The notes: generated by a model from the sequence alone, not told the origin. DNA of 64,000 bases from Nocardia rosealba (GCF_020216065.1 NZ_JAIWNA010000005.1:62001-126000), one strand, 5' to 3'. Positions 53,269 through 62,886 are shown, counted from the stretch's first letter. Numbers and translations: made by a program.

Positions 53269-56200
53269 GTGCGACCGGACCGATCTGAACGAGCGTTCAC
53301 CCGATACCGCCTGATCGCCCTCGTCTGTGGGCTGCTCGGGTTCGTGCTTGCCCTGCTCACACCGCTGTTGCCGGTGCGCCAGGACCGCGCGAGCCTCGAC
53401 TGGCCGCAGGCGGGTGCGACGAGCGTGCAAGCACCACTCGTGTCGTATGTGCCCCAGCAGGTGAACGCGCAATTGCCGTGCCCGGTGCTGCGCGGACTGC
53501 CGGGTGGTGACGTGCGCGGTCCCGAGGGCGAGAACCCGACACCGCAGCCGACGACCTTGCTCACCACGATCCCGGCCGAATCCGGGCAGATCACCAAGGG
53601 GCTGAGCGTCGTCGCGCGCGAGGGCGTGCTCACGGTGCAGGCCCGCGATGTGCCGATGCTGTCGGCGCCGATCGAGGAGATCGCGAACTGCGACCACATC
53701 GCGATCGACTCCACCATCGCCGCGACGACCGTCGAGTTCGTCGGGGTGACCCGGGCCGACGGTAGTCCTTTCCGCAACACCGTCACCGTCGACAAGCGCC
53801 CACAGATCGTCGGGGTGTACACCGATCTCGACGAGAACCAGCTCACCGGCGCCCGGTTCCACGCCGATATCGACTCCCGCTTCACCTCCACCCCGACACC
53901 GCTGAAACTGGCCGTGATGATCGTGGCCGCGCTCGCCACCCTCGCCGCGCTGGTCGCCCTGCACCTGCTCGATCGCGCCGACGGCCGCCGCGCCCGCCAC
54001 TTCCTGCCCCGGCACTGGTGGCGCATCACGCCGACCGACGTGGTCGTGGTGGCGACGCTGCTCGGCTGGCATGTGATCGGCGCCAACACCTCCGACGACG
54101 GCTACATCCTGAACATGGCGCGCGCCTCCGGCCCGTCGGGCTACATGGCGAACTACTACCGCTGGTTCGGGGTGCCCGAGGCGCCGTTCGGGTGGTCCTA
54201 CGAGCTGCTGGCCTGGATGACGAAGATCTCCGACGCCAGCCTGTGGATGCGGCTGCCCGCACTCGCCGCGGGCCTGGTGTGCTGGGCGGTGATCAGCCGG
54301 GAGGTGCTGCCCCGCCTCGGTGCCCGGGTGCGTCGCGACAAGGTGGCGCTGTGGACGGCGGGCCTGGTGTTCCTCGCCTTCTGGCTCCCCTACGACAACG
54401 GTCTTCGCCCCGAACCGCTCATCGCGGCCGGCGCCCTGCTCACCTGGTGCGCCATCGAACGCGCGATCGCCACCGCCCGCCTGCTCCCCGCCGCCCTCGC
54501 GATCCTCATCGCCGCGTTCTCCCTCGCCGCAGGACCGACCGGACTCATCTGCATCGCCGCGCTCATCGCAGGCACGCGACCGGTCATGCAGATCATCATC
54601 AAGCGCGCCCAAGGTCTACGTCCTCGCGAAATCGCCGCTGACAGAGACGGACTCGACGCTGCCGCCGAGGACAGCGCGGCCGGTGCACCCGCCCCGACAG
54701 AAGCGCCGATCACCGATGGCGAGCTCGAGGCCCGGAGCACAGCCGGCGGCGCCCACGCATCGGGTCGACTTTCCCTGGCCGCCAAGATCTTCCGCTACGC
54801 CGCCCTCCTGGCACCGGGCATAGCCGCAGGCACCCTGGTTCTCATCGTCGTCTTCGCCGACCAGACCCTGGCGACCGTCATGGAAGCCACCCGCGTGCGC
54901 ACCCTGGTCGGCCCCAACGCCGCCTGGTTCGACGAACGCACCCGCTGGGATTCGCTGTTCATGCTCTCCCCCGACGGCTCGCTGGCCAGGCGTTTCGGTG
55001 TCCTCGTGATGTTGCTGTGCCTGCTGGTGTGCATCCTGCAGGTGTTGCGCAAGGGCCGCATCCCGGGCACCTCGCGCGGCCCGTCGGTGCGCATTCTCGG
55101 CATCGTGTTCGGTGCGCTGCTGCTGATGATGTGGACGCCGACGAAGTGGACACACCACTTCGGCGTGTACGCGGGCCTGGCCGGGTCGCTCGCCGCACTG
55201 GCCGCTGTCGCAGTGGGCGCCAACGGTATTCGCGCACCTCGCAATCGCGCTCTGTTCACCGCGGCGGTCCTGTTCCTGCTCGCGCTCACGTTCACCGGCT
55301 CCAACGGTTGGTGGTACGTGTCGAGCTTCGGGGTGCCGTTCTGGGACAAGGCGCCGATGGTCGCGGGCAAGGGCGTGTCGACGCTGCTGCTCGGGCTCAG
55401 CGTGCTCGCCCTGCTCGTCGCCCTGTACTTCCACCTGCGCGACCCGTACCGCAAGCCTTCACGCCCAGCCCGTTTCGATCGTTTCGCCACCATGCCGTTG
55501 ACGATCGCGGCCGCGCTGCTCGTGGCATTCGAGGTGGCCTCGATGCTGAAGGGCGCGGTCACGCAGTACCCGGCCTATTCGATCGCCAAGTCGAATATCG
55601 AGTCGCTGCAGGGCGATACGTGCGCCCTGGCCAACGACGTACTGGTGGAGACGAATACGGCCGATTCCCTGCTCACTCCCATCACCGGCGCTCCCGCCGA
55701 CGGACTGAGCACCGAATCGGCGGCCTTCACCCCGAACGGTGTGGCCGCCGACCTCACCGCCGACGCCGACGAGACCGTGGTCGGCGGGGCCAACTCCGTC
55801 GACAAGGATTCGGCCAACAAGACGACCAACACCACCGGCGCGGGCACCGGCGGCGGCACGAGCACCGAGGCCGGTATCAACGGCAGCACCGTCGCCCTGC
55901 CGTTCGGCCTCGACCCGGCCCGCACGCCGGTACTCGGCTCCTACCAGGACGGCGTGCAGCAGCAGGCGAAGCTGACCTCGCAGTGGTACGGCGCCGATAT
56001 CGACGCCGTGCGCGACGATCCCGCCTACCAGGCGCTGGTCGTCACCGCCGCGGGCCGTATCCGCTACGTCGACAACGACGGCGTCGTGCACTACGGCCAG
56101 GACCTGCTCGTCGAGTACGGCACCCGGGCCGAGGACGGATCAGTGCAGGTCACCGGCTCGATCCAGCCCCTCGACATCGGTCCGTCGCCGTCGTGGCGCA

Positions 56201-56700
56201 ACCTGCGCGTGCCATTGGACCGCCTGCCCGCGGGCGTGAACGCGGTGCGCCTGGTCGCCACCGACAACGACATCACCCAGAAGCAGTGGCTCGCGGTGAC
56301 CCCGCCGCGCCTGCCGAAACTGGCCTCCCTCGACTCGGTGGTCGGGCACACCGATCCCGTGCTGCTGGACTGGCACGTCGGCCTGGCGTTCCCCTGTCAG
56401 CGCCCGTTCGAGCACCACGACGGTGTCGCCGAGGCGCCGAAGTGGCGGATCCTGCCCGACCGGGTGGGTTCGGACGCGGCCAACGCCTGGCAGGACGACA
56501 TCGGCGGCGGCCCGCTCGGCTGGACAGGTCTGCTGATGAAGGCCGAGACTGTGCCCACCTATCTGGATAGTGATCTCGGTCGCGACTGGGGCTCGCTGGA
56601 GCGGTTCACCCCGTACGAACCGGCGCCGCCCGCCGACATCACGGCGCGGGTGGTAGACCAGTCCGGACGGGCGAAGGAGCCGGATATCCGCGCGCGGTAG
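53269..56700 (+). CDS. Arabinosyltransferase, Emb family (copy 1)
   Basis: 1143 residues. GT-C membrane part of about 13 TM helices with the catalytic loop NTSDDGYILNMAR, then a C-terminal carbohydrate-binding periplasmic domain (about 760-1143) with LPFGLDPARTPVLGSY and the ending DWGSLERF. It extends arabinan from decaprenyl-phosphoryl-arabinose. M283 aligns with the Met306 ethambutol position of mycobacterial EmbB. A charged, Ala-rich cytoplasmic insert of about 55 residues (near 455-510) is absent from the other copy. EmbA, B or C identity is not decided. Confidence 0.94.
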   Translation: MRPDRSERAFTRYRLIALVCGLLGFVLALLTPLLPVRQDRASLDWPQAGATSVQAPLVSYVPQQVNAQLPCPVLRGLPGGDVRGPEGENPTPQPTTLLTTIPAESGQITKGLSVVAREGVLTVQARDVPMLSAPIEEIANCDHIAIDSTIAATTVEFVGVTRADGSPFRNTVTVDKRPQIVGVYTDLDENQLTGARFHADIDSRFTSTPTPLKLAVMIVAALATLAALVALHLLDRADGRRARHFLPRHWWRITPTDVVVVATLLGWHVIGANTSDDGYILNMARASGPSGYMANYYRWFGVPEAPFGWSYELLAWMTKISDASLWMRLPALAAGLVCWAVISREVLPRLGARVRRDKVALWTAGLVFLAFWLPYDNGLRPEPLIAAGALLTWCAIERAIATARLLPAALAILIAAFSLAAGPTGLICIAALIAGTRPVMQIIIKRAQGLRPREIAADRDGLDAAAEDSAAGAPAPTEAPITDGELEARSTAGGAHASGRLSLAAKIFRYAALLAPGIAAGTLVLIVVFADQTLATVMEATRVRTLVGPNAAWFDERTRWDSLFMLSPDGSLARRFGVLVMLLCLLVCILQVLRKGRIPGTSRGPSVRILGIVFGALLLMMWTPTKWTHHFGVYAGLAGSLAALAAVAVGANGIRAPRNRALFTAAVLFLLALTFTGSNGWWYVSSFGVPFWDKAPMVAGKGVSTLLLGLSVLALLVALYFHLRDPYRKPSRPARFDRFATMPLTIAAALLVAFEVASMLKGAVTQYPAYSIAKSNIESLQGDTCALANDVLVETNTADSLLTPITGAPADGLSTESAAFTPNGVAADLTADADETVVGGANSVDKDSANKTTNTTGAGTGGGTSTEAGINGSTVALPFGLDPARTPVLGSYQDGVQQQAKLTSQWYGADIDAVRDDPAYQALVVTAAGRIRYVDNDGVVHYGQDLLVEYGTRAEDGSVQVTGSIQPLDIGPSPSWRNLRVPLDRLPAGVNAVRLVATDNDITQKQWLAVTPPRLPKLASLDSVVGHTDPVLLDWHVGLAFPCQRPFEHHDGVAEAPKWRILPDRVGSDAANAWQDDIGGGPLGWTGLLMKAETVPTYLDSDLGRDWGSLERFTPYEPAPPADITARVVDQSGRAKEPDIRAR

Positions 56701-56852
56701 AGACTGGGGCAGCGCATGGGCAGTGATCGGGCAGTTGCGCTGCTGTTTCACGAAAACCCTAGTGTCACTGGACATTTCGGTTCGGTGAAAGACCCGTTAA
56801 GGAGCGGCTCAACTTGGCCCGTTCTCAGGTTTGGGCACGTACCCTGGTGGGT

Positions 56853-57014
56853 ATGACAGGAGCCTTCGATGACATGGACCTGCGGGATCTCGTCGACCTG
56901 CTCAGCGACGACGAGAAGAAGGAACTACGACCTGCCGTGATGCGGGTGCTGGAAAGACTGCCCTCCCAGGAGGTATTACGCCGCGATCTCAACCGTCGCT
57001 TGCTGAACGTCTGA
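56853..57014 (+). CDS. Small acidic/basic helical protein (53 residues)
   Basis: ATG 56853 opens an ORF of two predicted helices, DDMDLRDLVDLLSDDEKKEL and a basic second half RDLNRRLLNV, a composition unlike random translation. A TTG at 56814 could extend it by 13 residues. It lies between two convergent emb genes and ends before a shared terminator. No family recognised. Confidence 0.6.
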   Translation: MTGAFDDMDLRDLVDLLSDDEKKELRPAVMRVLERLPSQEVLRRDLNRRLLNV

Positions 57015-57038
57015 CTACCCGACCACGACATACAAACC

Positions 57039-57072
57039 GAAGGCGGGGACCACGATGGTGGTCCCCGCCTTC
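57039..57072. terminator. Bidirectional hairpin terminator
   Basis: GAAGGCGGGGACCAC (57039-57053) pairs perfectly with 57058-57072, four-base loop, followed by a T-rich stretch. It stands between the convergent small gene and emb copy 2. Confidence 0.85.
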
Positions 57073-57085
57073 ACGCTTTCCCGCC

Positions 57086-60000
57086 TCAGAACACCCGAAG
57101 CGGTCCCGGGCTCCAGAACCCGTCGCGACCGGTCGTCGCGGTCTCGAGCTGAGCCGGTTCGGCCTGGATGTGCTGGTCGTAGCGTTCCAGCGAACCCCAG
57201 TCGCGGGCCCAGTCGTCCTTCAGATAGGTGGGGATGGTCACCCGGGCGGCCAGCATCTGCGTGAAGCCGAGCGGGCCACCGAACTCCTGGGCCTGCCAGG
57301 TGTCGGTCGAGGAGATGGCCAGCGGGCGGTCAGGCAGGATGCGGTAGTTGGGCACCTCGGCCACGCCGTTCTCGTGCGAGAACGGACGCTGGCACGGGAA
57401 CTGCAGGCCGACGGCCCAGTCGAGCAGCACCGGCTGGGTGCGACCGATGAAGCTGTCGAGGCTCTGCAGCTTGGGCACCCGCGGCGGAGTGAACGCCAGC
57501 CACTGGTCGCCGATCAGGATCGGGTCGTTGGCCAGGATGCGCACGGCGTTCGCCTCGGGCGCCAGCTCGGCCAGCGGCACCCGCAGGTTGCGCCACGACG
57601 GTGCCGGGCCGATATCGCGCGGCTGGTAGGTGCCGAGCGGGGTGACACTGCCGTCGGGGTTGCGCGTGCCGTACTCCACGAGCAGCGACTGACCGTACTT
57701 GTCGGCGCCGGTGTCGTCCTTGGAGGCGATGCGACCGGCCGCGCTGATGACGACCAGCGGCGACTCCTCGGTGCGCGCGGGCAGCCCGTACCAGGACGAC
57801 TCCAGGCGGGCGCGCTGCTGCATGCCCTCCTGATAGGAGCCGAGCACCGGCGTCTGCGCTGGATCGAGGCCGAACGGCAGGGCGACGGTCGACCCGTTGA
57901 CACCACGCGCACCCTCACCACCGCCGGTGCCCGCGCTCTCACCTTCGGCGAAGGCGGCGCCGACCGACTGGTTGCTGGTGTTGCCGGTGCCCGGCTTCAC
58001 CTCGACGGCATCGGCCGACAGGTCGCCCGGCACGCCGTTGGGGCTGAACCCTTCGGCCAGCGTGCCGCGCAGCGGGTCGGCGGGGTCGACCAGCGGGCGC
58101 GACGGGTCGACGATCGGGTCGAGCCTGCCGCTGTTCGGGTCGGCTTCCACCAGCACGTCGCGGGCCAGGCCGCAGCTCTCGCCACCGAGCGCGTCGATGT
58201 TGGAGCGGGCAAGCGAGTACGCCGGGTACTGCTGGGTGGCGCCCTTCACCAGCGAGAGCACCTCGAACGCGACCATCAGCCCGACCACGACGGTGAGCGG
58301 GATGGCGGCGAACTTGCGGATCCGCCTGCCGCGCTTGGTCTTCGCCGACGGCTGCGGTTTCACATAGTCCTCGCGCAGCGCGTACCAGCCGACCAGGGCC
58401 AACCCGACACCGAACAGGATCAGCATCACGGTGTTGGAGTGCACCCCGCGCAGCGAGATGGTCTTGTCGAACCACGGCACGCCGTAGCTGGACACGTACC
58501 AGTACCCGTTGATGCCCGAGAACGACAGCGCGAGCACGAACAGCAGCCCGGCGAGGAAGATCGCCCGGTTCTTGCGCGAACGCAACGCGCTCTGCGACAC
58601 GGCTACGGCCGTCACCGCGGCCAGCGATCCGGCGATGCCCGCGTACGCGCCGAAGTGGTGGGTCCACTTCGTCGGGTTGAACATCATGAAGAAGATCGTG
58701 CCGAACACCACGGCCATCAAACGCCAGGTCGGACCCGACGCGATACCGGGCACCTGACGGCGGCGCAGCAGTACCAGCAGCGTGGTGAACAGGCACAGCA
58801 GCATCACCAGGAAGGCGAAGCGGCGGGCCAGCGAGCCGTCGACGGTCTCGACGAACATGTAGTAGTAGCGCAGGTAGTCCTCGTACCAGGCCAGGTTCGG
58901 GCCGGTGGCCTGGCGCACCCGGTTGGCCTCCTGGATACCGGCGAAGGTCTGGTCGCTGTAGACCACGGTGAGCACGAGCAGGCCCGCCGAGGCGATCGGC
59001 GCGAGCAGCGCGGCCGTGCCGAACTGGCGATGACGACGCACGATGATCCGCACCAGCGGCCGGATACCGGCCAGCAGCGCGGCCACACACATCAGGCCGG
59101 TCGGTGCCGCGGCCAGCGTGAACGCGGCGACGAGCACCGCGATCCCGGCGGGCAGCAGCCGGCCGGTGGCGATGGCGCGTTCGATCGAGACCCAGGTGAG
59201 CAGTGCGCCGAGGGCAACGATCGGCTCCGAGCGCAGGCCGTTGTCGAAGGGCAGCCAGAAGGCGAGGAACACCAGGCCACCGGTCCACAGCGCCACCTGG
59301 CTGCGCTTGACCGCGTTGCCGAGGCGGGGCACCACCTCGCGGCTGATGACCATCCAGCACAGGATCGCGCAGATCAGGGCCGGGACGCGCACCCACGGGC
59401 TGGCCGTGGAGACCTCGGCGAACACCTGGATGACGTAGTAGTACCAGCCGAACGGCGCCTCCGGCACGCCGTACCAGCGGAAGTAGTTGGCCATGTAGCC
59501 CGCTTCGGGCGCCACCCGGACCATCGAGAGGATGTAGCCGTCGTCGGAGGTGTTGGCGCCGACGAAATGCCAGACGAGCAGCGTGCCGATCACCGCGCCG
59601 TCGGCCCAGGTGGGCTTCAGCCAGTTCTTCGGCAGGAACCGGCGGTGCCCACGCCCGTCGCTGCCGTCGAGCTGGGCGAGCGCACCGAGTGCCAGCAGGG
59701 TGCACAGCACGGCCGCGATGATCGCGATGAGCTTCACCGCCGACGGGCTCGACGAGAACCTGGTGTCGATGGTCGAGGTGAGCGAGAGACCCTGGGGTAC
59801 TTCGCCTTCCAGATCGGAGAACACGCCGACGATCTGCGGGCGCAGGTCGCCACCGAGCTCGCCCTCCACCGGGACGAGCACCGTCTCCGTCGCGCCCGGC
59901 TGACCGGGGATCGGCCGCTCGATCTCCGTCATCAGGCCGTCGAACGAGGCGCGGGTGCGGTGCTGGTCGGAGGCGATGGTGATGGTCGAGCAGCCGCTCA

Positions 60001-60418
60001 TCTCCGAACGCGGCGCCGAGGCGACCACCGCGTTGCGGTCGACCACGTCGACGGCGGTGTCGGAGACGCGAACGAACAGCGCCTCGAGCGCGGCGCCGTC
60101 GCCCTGGGGCGGTGCGGTGGCCAGCAGCATGCCGCCCTGGGCGGGCAACCGGTCCACCGCGGCGCACGGAATCGTGGCGTTGAGGTCGATCGGCACCTGC
60201 GACATCAGGGGCGCTTGCAGATTGCCGAGCTTGCCGTTCTGCGGCCAGTTCAGCTGCGCGGTGGTCTGGGTGACCGGCAGGAACGGCGTCGCCACCGCGA
60301 ACACGGCTCCCAGGAGTCCGGCGATCAGCGCGATCCATCGCGCGATGCGGAAGTCCTTCGCGGAGGCCACCGGTTCTGCGGGTGGCTTGGAGAGAACAGC
60401 GGTTGCGGCGTCTGGCAC
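57086..60418 (-). CDS. Arabinosyltransferase, Emb family (copy 2)
   Basis: 1110 residues with the same layout as copy 1: catalytic loop NTSDDGYILSMVRV, about 13 TM helices, and a C-terminal domain with LPFGLDPAQTPVLGSY and DWGSLERYDQH. M299 aligns with the EmbB Met306 position. It lacks the long cytoplasmic insert. It is convergent with copy 1, unlike the co-directional embCAB of mycobacteria. GTG start. EmbA, B or C identity is unresolved. Confidence 0.94.
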   Translation of the reverse strand: MPDAATAVLSKPPAEPVASAKDFRIARWIALIAGLLGAVFAVATPFLPVTQTTAQLNWPQNGKLGNLQAPLMSQVPIDLNATIPCAAVDRLPAQGGMLLATAPPQGDGAALEALFVRVSDTAVDVVDRNAVVASAPRSEMSGCSTITIASDQHRTRASFDGLMTEIERPIPGQPGATETVLVPVEGELGGDLRPQIVGVFSDLEGEVPQGLSLTSTIDTRFSSSPSAVKLIAIIAAVLCTLLALGALAQLDGSDGRGHRRFLPKNWLKPTWADGAVIGTLLVWHFVGANTSDDGYILSMVRVAPEAGYMANYFRWYGVPEAPFGWYYYVIQVFAEVSTASPWVRVPALICAILCWMVISREVVPRLGNAVKRSQVALWTGGLVFLAFWLPFDNGLRSEPIVALGALLTWVSIERAIATGRLLPAGIAVLVAAFTLAAAPTGLMCVAALLAGIRPLVRIIVRRHRQFGTAALLAPIASAGLLVLTVVYSDQTFAGIQEANRVRQATGPNLAWYEDYLRYYYMFVETVDGSLARRFAFLVMLLCLFTTLLVLLRRRQVPGIASGPTWRLMAVVFGTIFFMMFNPTKWTHHFGAYAGIAGSLAAVTAVAVSQSALRSRKNRAIFLAGLLFVLALSFSGINGYWYVSSYGVPWFDKTISLRGVHSNTVMLILFGVGLALVGWYALREDYVKPQPSAKTKRGRRIRKFAAIPLTVVVGLMVAFEVLSLVKGATQQYPAYSLARSNIDALGGESCGLARDVLVEADPNSGRLDPIVDPSRPLVDPADPLRGTLAEGFSPNGVPGDLSADAVEVKPGTGNTSNQSVGAAFAEGESAGTGGGEGARGVNGSTVALPFGLDPAQTPVLGSYQEGMQQRARLESSWYGLPARTEESPLVVISAAGRIASKDDTGADKYGQSLLVEYGTRNPDGSVTPLGTYQPRDIGPAPSWRNLRVPLAELAPEANAVRILANDPILIGDQWLAFTPPRVPKLQSLDSFIGRTQPVLLDWAVGLQFPCQRPFSHENGVAEVPNYRILPDRPLAISSTDTWQAQEFGGPLGFTQMLAARVTIPTYLKDDWARDWGSLERYDQHIQAEPAQLETATTGRDGFWSPGPLRVF

Positions 60419-60872
60419 GGTTCGACATGGTATCTGCTGGGTTGACTCAGCGTTGGTGCGCGCGAGTCAGCGGCCGTGAAGTCGTCGGCGTACCAGTGTG
60501 AAGTTCAAGTATTTCATTAGGTTTAACCTGATAGAGCCCGTGCCGCTCCCGCCGGCCCCGCTTGTTTCGCGATGATGCATATCGGCTATCGATCCAGGTC
60601 CGTTCCGCGTGACAGGAAGTGGCCGAAGAAGGCACAGGAGTTATCCGATGATATCAGCGCGAGCACTTCGTGTTGATAAAAAGTGCGGTAACTGTTACAC
60701 GCAGTAACGTCGATGCATTCTAAAGCCGGAATCGGCGCAAAAGCACCCTTTTCACGAAGGTTTCCGCACGAAATCGTCGCGATGAATCGAGCGCTGTAAA
60801 CAATTCCCATTCGTACTCTTGAACGTGACAGCTTTCATCCCGAAAGTCTGTCGGCTTCACCTAGGAGTACGC
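60419..60872. promoter_or_regulatory. AT-richer intergenic region upstream of secreted protein A
   Basis: 454 bp without a credible gene. It carries the emb copy 2 promoter on one side and, from about 60498, the upstream part of a duplicated unit on the other, including the element at 60687-60709. Base composition is clearly lower in GC than the coding regions. Confidence 0.5.
60687..60709 (+). promoter_or_regulatory. Conserved upstream element, copy A
   Basis: GGTAACTGTTAC contains the perfect inverted repeat GTAAC-T-GTTAC and is followed 17 bases on by GTAACG and then GCATTCTAA. Copy B keeps the same order and spacing, so it is probably a regulator site or promoter. Confidence 0.5.
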
Positions 60873-61520
60873 ATGAGCCATACCAATTTCTATACGCGTG
60901 CAGCCCTGGCTTCCGTGAGTTGTGCGGCAGCCGCAATTGCCTTCGGAATGGGGCCGGCGCACGCCGCCGGGTCCACCACCGTTTCGCCCGCCGGGGCGAA
61001 TGTGTCGGCAACCAATTCGGGGACGGTGAAGTTCGTGGCGGGCAGCGTCACGGTGACCTGCACGACCTCGAGCACCACCGGCGCGGTACCCGCCGCGCCG
61101 AACAACTCGAACCCGAGCGGGCCGGTGACGGTTCCGATCGCGGCACCGAGCATCACCGGCTGCACCACGAGCATGTGGGGTGTGAGCGCCACCGTCACCA
61201 CCAGCGGCAGCTGGGCGATCACCGGCCAGAACGGCTCGCCCATCACCGGCAGCCTGGTGATTCCCACCGGTGGCGCGGTGATCAAGACCTCCGGTCTTGC
61301 CACCTGCACCGCCGTTGTCGCCCCCACGGCACCGGCGAATGTGGCCGGTTCGTGGACCAACGGGTCACCCTCGACGGTGTCGCTGACCAACGCCTCGGCG
61401 CCCATCAAGGTGACCGGTGGATTCGGCTGCCCGACCAGCTCGACCACCGGAACGGTGACGGCCACCTACAAGGTGAACAACACCACCAACCCCTCGGTGC
61501 CGATTACCGTCGGCCCCTGA
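60873..61520 (+). CDS. Secreted protein of unknown function, paralog A
   Basis: 215 residues. Signal peptide (about 1-32, cleavage after AHA), then a Thr/Ser/Gly-rich beta-type domain with three or four Cys that could form disulfides (VTCTTSS, ITGCTTS, LATCTAVV, GFGCPTS). ATG 60873 has TAGGAG seven bases upstream. It is 1.3 kb from a paralog of the same length. No family is recognised; a surface or envelope protein is likely. Confidence 0.82.
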   Translation: MSHTNFYTRAALASVSCAAAAIAFGMGPAHAAGSTTVSPAGANVSATNSGTVKFVAGSVTVTCTTSSTTGAVPAAPNNSNPSGPVTVPIAAPSITGCTTSMWGVSATVTTSGSWAITGQNGSPITGSLVIPTGGAVIKTSGLATCTAVVAPTAPANVAGSWTNGSPSTVSLTNASAPIKVTGGFGCPTSSTTGTVTATYKVNNTTNPSVPITVGP

Positions 61521-61579
61521 TTTCAGGGTGGATATTCCGGTGACGGGTAACGCGACGAAGTCACCGCGAATCAGGTGAA

Positions 61580-61593
61580 GCACACCGGTGTGC
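61580..61593. repeat. 14-bp palindrome in the tail of copy A
   Basis: GCACACCGGTGTGC, a perfect palindrome, sits in a conserved stretch after the stop codon and recurs after copy B. Confidence 0.6.
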
Positions 61594-61605
61594 AATAAAT
61601 AACGG

Positions 61606-61633
61606 CCCGCATGCGTCCGAGGACGCATGCGGG
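61606..61633 (+). terminator. Hairpin terminator after secreted paralog A
   Basis: CCCGCATGCGTCC (61606-61618) pairs perfectly with 61621-61633 around a two-base loop. Confidence 0.75.
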
Positions 61634-61973
61634 TCCCTGTATTACCGCGGCGAGGATTGTTTCTCGTACGCGGTTTTGTCATGCCCGGGCCCTGGTTCGC
61701 CGGTTATCGGCTACGAGATCACCGCTATGGATATCCGATCTGAACAGTCGATTCGGACCACGCCTGGCAAATCCTCGGGGTGTGGAGTTCAACCGTTTTA
61801 TTGTGTTTAGAACCGGCAACTACCGAATTTGCAACGGTCCAGCTGTTTGTTTCATCACGATGCCGAGTAACTATTACAGCAGGTCAGGGCGACTTGCCTT
61901 CGGCATCTGCAGCTTTGACACAGAAATAGCTGCCATACTACCGGTCAACTGTGCAGCCGTTGATAAGAACGAT

Positions 61974-61996
61974 GGTAACTGTTATGCCTGGTAACG
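61974..61996 (+). promoter_or_regulatory. Conserved upstream element, copy B
   Basis: GGTAACTGTTA followed 17 bases on by GTAACG and then GGGCATTCTAA, as in copy A. Confidence 0.5.
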
Positions 61997-62159
61997 GCTG
62001 GGCATTCTAAGCTAATCGAGCCGTATTCAGACCTCGAACGGCGAGTGATTCCCGATGAAATGGTCGCCACGAAACACACGACATGAACAATTCGGATTCG
62101 TACTCTTGCTCCTGACAGCATTCATTCCGAATGCTTGTCGGCTTCACCTAGGAGTACGC

Positions 62160-62807
62160 ATGATCGAAAACAAATTCTGGACACGCGCCGCCTTGGCAAG
62201 CGTGAGTTGTGCGGCAGTCGCCGTCACTTTCGGCATCGGACCGGCCAACGCCGCCGGCTCCACCACCATTTCGCCCGCCGGCGCGAATGTGTCGGCGACG
62301 AATTCCGGGTCGGTGAAATTCGTTGCGGGCGGTGTCACCGTCACCTGCACCACCTCGAGGACCACCGGCACGGTACCCGCCGCGCCCGGCAACACCAATC
62401 CGAGTGGGCCGGTGTCGGTGCCGATCGCGGCGCCGAGCTTCGCCGACTGCACGACGAGCCTCCCCGGCACCAGCGCCACCATCACCACCAGTGGAGATTG
62501 GGCGATCACCGGCCAGAACGGCTCGCCCATCACCGGCAGCCTGGCGATCCCCACCGGCGGCATGGTGATCAAGACCAGTGGCATCACGGCCTGCACCGCC
62601 GTGGTCGCGCCCACTGCCCCGGCCGACGTGGCAGGTACGTGGACCAACGGGGCGCCCTCCACGGTGGCGCTGTCCGATGCGCCGGCACCGATCAAGGTGA
62701 CCGGCGGGTTCGGCTGCCCGACCAGCGCGACCAGCGGCACGGTGACCGCCACGTACAAGGTGGACAACACCACCGATCCGTCGGCGCCGATCACGGTCGG
62801 CCCCTGA
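62160..62807 (+). CDS. Secreted protein of unknown function, paralog B
   Basis: 215 residues, colinear with paralog A without gaps except local substitutions. Signal peptide (cleavage after ANA), then the same Thr/Gly-rich domain with Cys at corresponding places. Surface-exposed stretches such as SFADCTTSLPGTS differ most from paralog A. ATG 62160 has the identical ribosome site. It has its own terminator. Confidence 0.82.
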   Translation: MIENKFWTRAALASVSCAAVAVTFGIGPANAAGSTTISPAGANVSATNSGSVKFVAGGVTVTCTTSRTTGTVPAAPGNTNPSGPVSVPIAAPSFADCTTSLPGTSATITTSGDWAITGQNGSPITGSLAIPTGGMVIKTSGITACTAVVAPTAPADVAGTWTNGAPSTVALSDAPAPIKVTGGFGCPTSATSGTVTATYKVDNTTDPSAPITVGP

Positions 62808-62866
62808 TTACAGGGGTGATATTCCGGTGACGGGAATCGCGACGAAGTCACCACGAATCAGGTGAA

Positions 62867-62880
62867 GCACACCGGTGTGC
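62867..62880. repeat. 14-bp palindrome in the tail of copy B
   Basis: GCACACCGGTGTGC, identical to the one after copy A, with conserved flanks. Confidence 0.6.
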
Positions 62881-62886
62881 AATAAG

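Larger units (their letters stand above)
60498..61593 (+). repeat. Tandem duplicated unit, copy A
   Basis: About 1.1 kb containing about 375 bp of upstream DNA, a secreted-protein gene and its tail up to the GCACACCGGTGTGC palindrome. Copy B repeats it at a distance of about 1.285 kb. Upstream similarity is patchy; the ribosome site and coding region are strongly conserved. Confidence 0.75.
61521..62159. promoter_or_regulatory. Intergenic region between secreted paralogs
   Basis: 639 bp. It holds the tail of copy A with a 14-bp palindrome, a terminator, about 150 bp with nothing I recognise, and the upstream part of copy B from about 61782. Short frames here lack coding character. Confidence 0.5.
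61782..62880 (+). repeat. Tandem duplicated unit, copy B
   Basis: Second copy of the unit at 60498-61593: patchy upstream match, the same TAGGAGTACGC start region, the paralogous gene, and the same tail with the palindrome. Confidence 0.75.

Noticed and set aside
57170..60445. 1091-codon plus-strand frame opposite emb copy 2
   Set aside because: Shadow of the Emb gene, with low-complexity Arg/Gln/His composition.
60586..60810. 74-codon minus-strand frame before secreted protein A
   Set aside because: It lies in the AT-richer control region and has no coding pattern or conservation with copy B.
61611..61994. 127-codon frame between the secreted paralogs
   Set aside because: It spans a terminator and the upstream element of copy B and has no ribosome site.
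60498..62880. CRISPR-like or transposon origin of the repeats
   Set aside because: Only two long copies, no short regular spacers, no transposase or terminal inverted repeats.
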